Shown: one piece after another, positions 62,086-64,000 of the stretch | Layout: the number at the start of each line of letters is the position of its first letter | Position numbering within the stretch: position 1 is the stretch's first letter | Assembly: GCA_963708205.1 (NCBI GenBank) | Contig: OY970196.1 | Span: 1,364,001 to 1,428,000 of the forward strand | Direction of reading: 5' to 3' | Length of the DNA: 64,000 bases | From: CAVYTF01 sp963708205 | GTDB taxonomy: Bacteria; Bacteroidota; Bacteroidia; Chitinophagales; Chitinophagaceae | The notes under the pieces: model-generated | Seen by the model: only the letters and a program-made list of their open reading frames with translations | Told to the model about the DNA's origin: nothing | The model's database searches: none | Made by a program: the position numbers and the translations under genes

Positions 62086-63321
62086 ATGAAAAAAAACCTA
62101 CTCTTATCATTTATTGCAATAATTTTTTTAGCCACAACGAACAATGTAAAGGCACAACTTTTATATACGAATACTATAAGTCATGAAGGCATTGTTCCAG
62201 GGCATGTGTTTACTGCTGCGCCTTATGTACCTTCGGAAGTTTTATTTGATGACATAGAAATTCCTGATTCGGGATCCGGTGATTCAATTACTGTTACTCA
62301 GGTAAAAATGACTATTTATATACCTGCTTCTGCAAAATTTTCTTCCTATACTTTATTTTATACGACATTAGATGAAACAGGTAGCGGACCAAATACAGAT
62401 ACCAGTTATTTTAAACTTCCTGCTCATAATCTTAATACAGTGCAGGTAGCGGCTAACACTTCAAATGCACCTATCATTCAAGACATAGTATTTGGAGATT
62501 CTATCAACACACTTTTTAAAATAAAAGTTCCAACTATGGAAATTGTAGCTGGAGAAAAAACATTTTTTCTTGGCTTAAGATATAGCAATGCAGATTCAAC
62601 AGGATGGTTTATATGCGATCCCATTCAATCTCCTAACATTTCAGTTAAAGACACTGGAGGATTATGGATATATAATCCTGAAGGAACAAATAAAAGAATA
62701 GAGCTTGCATTGCATGATACTTTAGGCAACACATTGCCTAATACAATGGCAATACAGGTTTACGGATATTATAGTGGTGCACTTCCTGTAACATTTTTAA
62801 ACTTTGATGGTGTTATTCGTAATAACCAAACGTTGCTTACCTGGAGTACTGCAAGCGAAAGAAATAATAAAGGTTTTGATGTGGAAAAAAGTGCAGATGG
62901 ACAAACATTTTCTTCCATCGGTTTTGTTGCAGGTAATGGCACTTCCTCCAACGTAAATAATTATACTTTTTCTGATGATAAGCTTGTAAGCGGAAATAAT
63001 TATTACAGGTTAAAACAAATCGATCTTGATGGAAACTTTCATTATTCTTCTACCATAAAACTTGAATTCAGCAAATTTGACTGGACGATTCTTGGCAACG
63101 GCACAGGTAACAAATGGCTGCAATTACAATTAGACAAACAATCAAATGTTTCTGTGCAAATAGTTTCTTTGAATGGTAAAGTAATGCAGACAATTAAAAA
63201 AGGAAGTCTTGGTGTTGGCACTTACAGCATTCCGCTTGATCTCAGCAATGCAGCTTCAGGAATGTATGTAGTGAGATTGATGGTAAATAATGAAAATTTT
63301 ACTAAAAATATTATCAAGTAA
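62086..63321 (+). CDS. Secreted protein with type IX secretion C-terminal sorting domain
   Basis: 411 residues: signal peptide (about 1-23, ending VKAQ), a beta-sandwich region (about 25-225), a fibronectin-like region typical of T9SS cargo (LPVTFLNFDGVIRNNQTLLT, WSTASERNNKGFDVEKSADG) and the C-terminal type A sorting domain (about 335-411; NAASGMYVVRLMVNNENFTK). It is exported across the outer membrane by the T9SS and attached or released. Function unknown. Confidence 0.9.
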   Translation: MKKNLLLSFIAIIFLATTNNVKAQLLYTNTISHEGIVPGHVFTAAPYVPSEVLFDDIEIPDSGSGDSITVTQVKMTIYIPASAKFSSYTLFYTTLDETGSGPNTDTSYFKLPAHNLNTVQVAANTSNAPIIQDIVFGDSINTLFKIKVPTMEIVAGEKTFFLGLRYSNADSTGWFICDPIQSPNISVKDTGGLWIYNPEGTNKRIELALHDTLGNTLPNTMAIQVYGYYSGALPVTFLNFDGVIRNNQTLLTWSTASERNNKGFDVEKSADGQTFSSIGFVAGNGTSSNVNNYTFSDDKLVSGNNYYRLKQIDLDGNFHYSSTIKLEFSKFDWTILGNGTGNKWLQLQLDKQSNVSVQIVSLNGKVMQTIKKGSLGVGTYSIPLDLSNAASGMYVVRLMVNNENFTKNIIK

Positions 63322-63340
63322 TAGAAGTTCATTAATTTAA

Positions 63341-63373
63341 AAAATCCTGCAATTAAATGCAAGGATTTTTTTT
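63341..63373 (+). terminator. Intrinsic terminator after the T9SS cargo gene
   Basis: AAATCCTGCA and TGCAAGGATTT pair (one bulged base) around ATTAAA and are followed by a run of T. It separates the cargo gene from the next one. Confidence 0.8.
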
Positions 63374-63462
63374 GCTAAAATATTTCCTCTTAAAAAGTTA
63401 GTTCTAATTTATTAATATTTTATCTTACGCTAAATTTAATTCTTAACTAAAAAAACAAAACC

Positions 63463-64000
63463 ATGAGAAAACATTTACTTCTGCTTTTCGTTCCCTTTAT
63501 TTTTATTTCCGCAGCTTCAGAAGGACAAGTACTAAAGGCAGCATCAAATGCAATAATATTAAAAACCATCTTTAAAGGAGTTGTAAATAGAGATGGCAGC
63601 ACATGCGATACATCTAATACAGATGCAACGGGTTTGACTATTTATACATTTAATGGAAATCATGGTTTTGTTTCAGGAACTAATACATATTATAGTAAAA
63701 TTGCTGCAAGTTATAATTTATCGGCAAGTAGTGATACTTATATAAATGGAATGCTTTTTTATTTTGCTTATGCGAACAGCAATAATACTGCAAATCTTAA
63801 CCGAACAATTTCTTTAGATGTTTACAGTAACGCCGGCGGCGCACCCGGTACCTTATTATATTCAACTACACGAACAATCGCGGATTTAAAAACAGATGTC
63901 GATAATAATAACTTAACTAGTATTAGTATTTCACCCGGCGTATTATTACCTACAAATAAAAAGTTTTTTATCACATTAGATTTTAGCAACCTTTCATGGT
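63463..64000 (+). CDS. Secreted protein, 5' part (right end outside window)
   Basis: The frame opens with ATG at 63463 and stays open to the edge (179 codons). A signal peptide (about 1-23: MRKHLLLLFVPFIFISAASE) is followed by beta-rich, Asn/Ser/Thr-rich sequence. The pattern NRTISLDVYSNAGGAPGTLL, then LLPTNKKFFITLDFSNLSW, resembles the beta-sandwich region of the preceding T9SS cargo protein, so this is probably a second cargo of the same kind. The sorting domain, if any, is beyond the window. Confidence 0.7.
   Translation, partial: MRKHLLLLFVPFIFISAASEGQVLKAASNAIILKTIFKGVVNRDGSTCDTSNTDATGLTIYTFNGNHGFVSGTNTYYSKIAASYNLSASSDTYINGMLFYFAYANSNNTANLNRTISLDVYSNAGGAPGTLLYSTTRTIADLKTDVDNNNLTSISISPGVLLPTNKKFFITLDFSNLSW

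Overview
The window is AT-rich chromosomal DNA of a Bacteroidota bacterium, most likely from the Chitinophagaceae or a close relative. The signs are: type IX secretion genes and cargo (PorT-like protein, a C-terminal sorting domain), futalosine-route menaquinone genes (MqnC, MenG), Bacteroidota-style promoters (TTG-N19/20-TAnnTTTG), starts without Shine-Dalgarno sequences, and typical gene clusters (rplM-rpsI-rpsB-tsf; ftsX-DUF3098-uppP; porT next to menG). Nearly all of it is a housekeeping backbone. I see no prophage, insertion sequence, CRISPR array or rRNA. One tRNA (Asn) is present.

Layout. 1-1651: end of an outer-membrane beta-barrel gene, then an unusual degenerate 22-bp tandem array facing mqnC. 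3.2-7.7 kb: secreted aspartic protease, an M16 peptidase pair, recO. 7.8-9.4 kb: a carB gene that holds only the N-terminal half. 9.5-14 kb: surface-glycan acyltransferase and a GT-C-like membrane protein, Bcp peroxiredoxin, birA, rsfS. 14-19.5 kb: ftsH, LUD protein, lpxH, beta-propeller protein, MscS channel. 19.6-24.6 kb: thioredoxin-like protein with MerR regulator, hydroxyacyl-CoA dehydrogenase, SDR, lpxD, a structured leader, rluE-type synthase. 24.8-30.4 kb: ribosomal proteins L13, S9, S2, EF-Ts, an FNR-type reductase, glyS. 30.5-33 kb: a YXWGXW protein and a large secreted protein with a possible caspase-like dyad.

33.1-40.9 kb is a complete phosphate-starvation locus. phoB-phoR converge on phoU-pstB-pstA-pstC-pstS-porin. 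Four 11-bp phased repeats upstream of the porin make a candidate Pho box. 40.9-48.2 kb: porT, menG, CBS/CorC protein, MBL hydrolase, MFS transporter, uppP, DUF3098, ftsX. 48.4-52.7 kb: ruvB, the N-half of transketolase, tagO/wecA-like transferase, frr, SRPBCC protein.

52.7-54.8 kb is the most interesting signalling unit. A strong promoter precedes tRNA-Asn. The start codon of an RsbQ-type alpha/beta hydrolase lies one base after the tRNA. The hydrolase overlaps a PAS-histidine kinase gene. The remainder holds an AsmA-like protein, a TolC/adaptor/RND efflux system, a type IX secreted protein and the beginning of another secreted protein that runs off the right edge.
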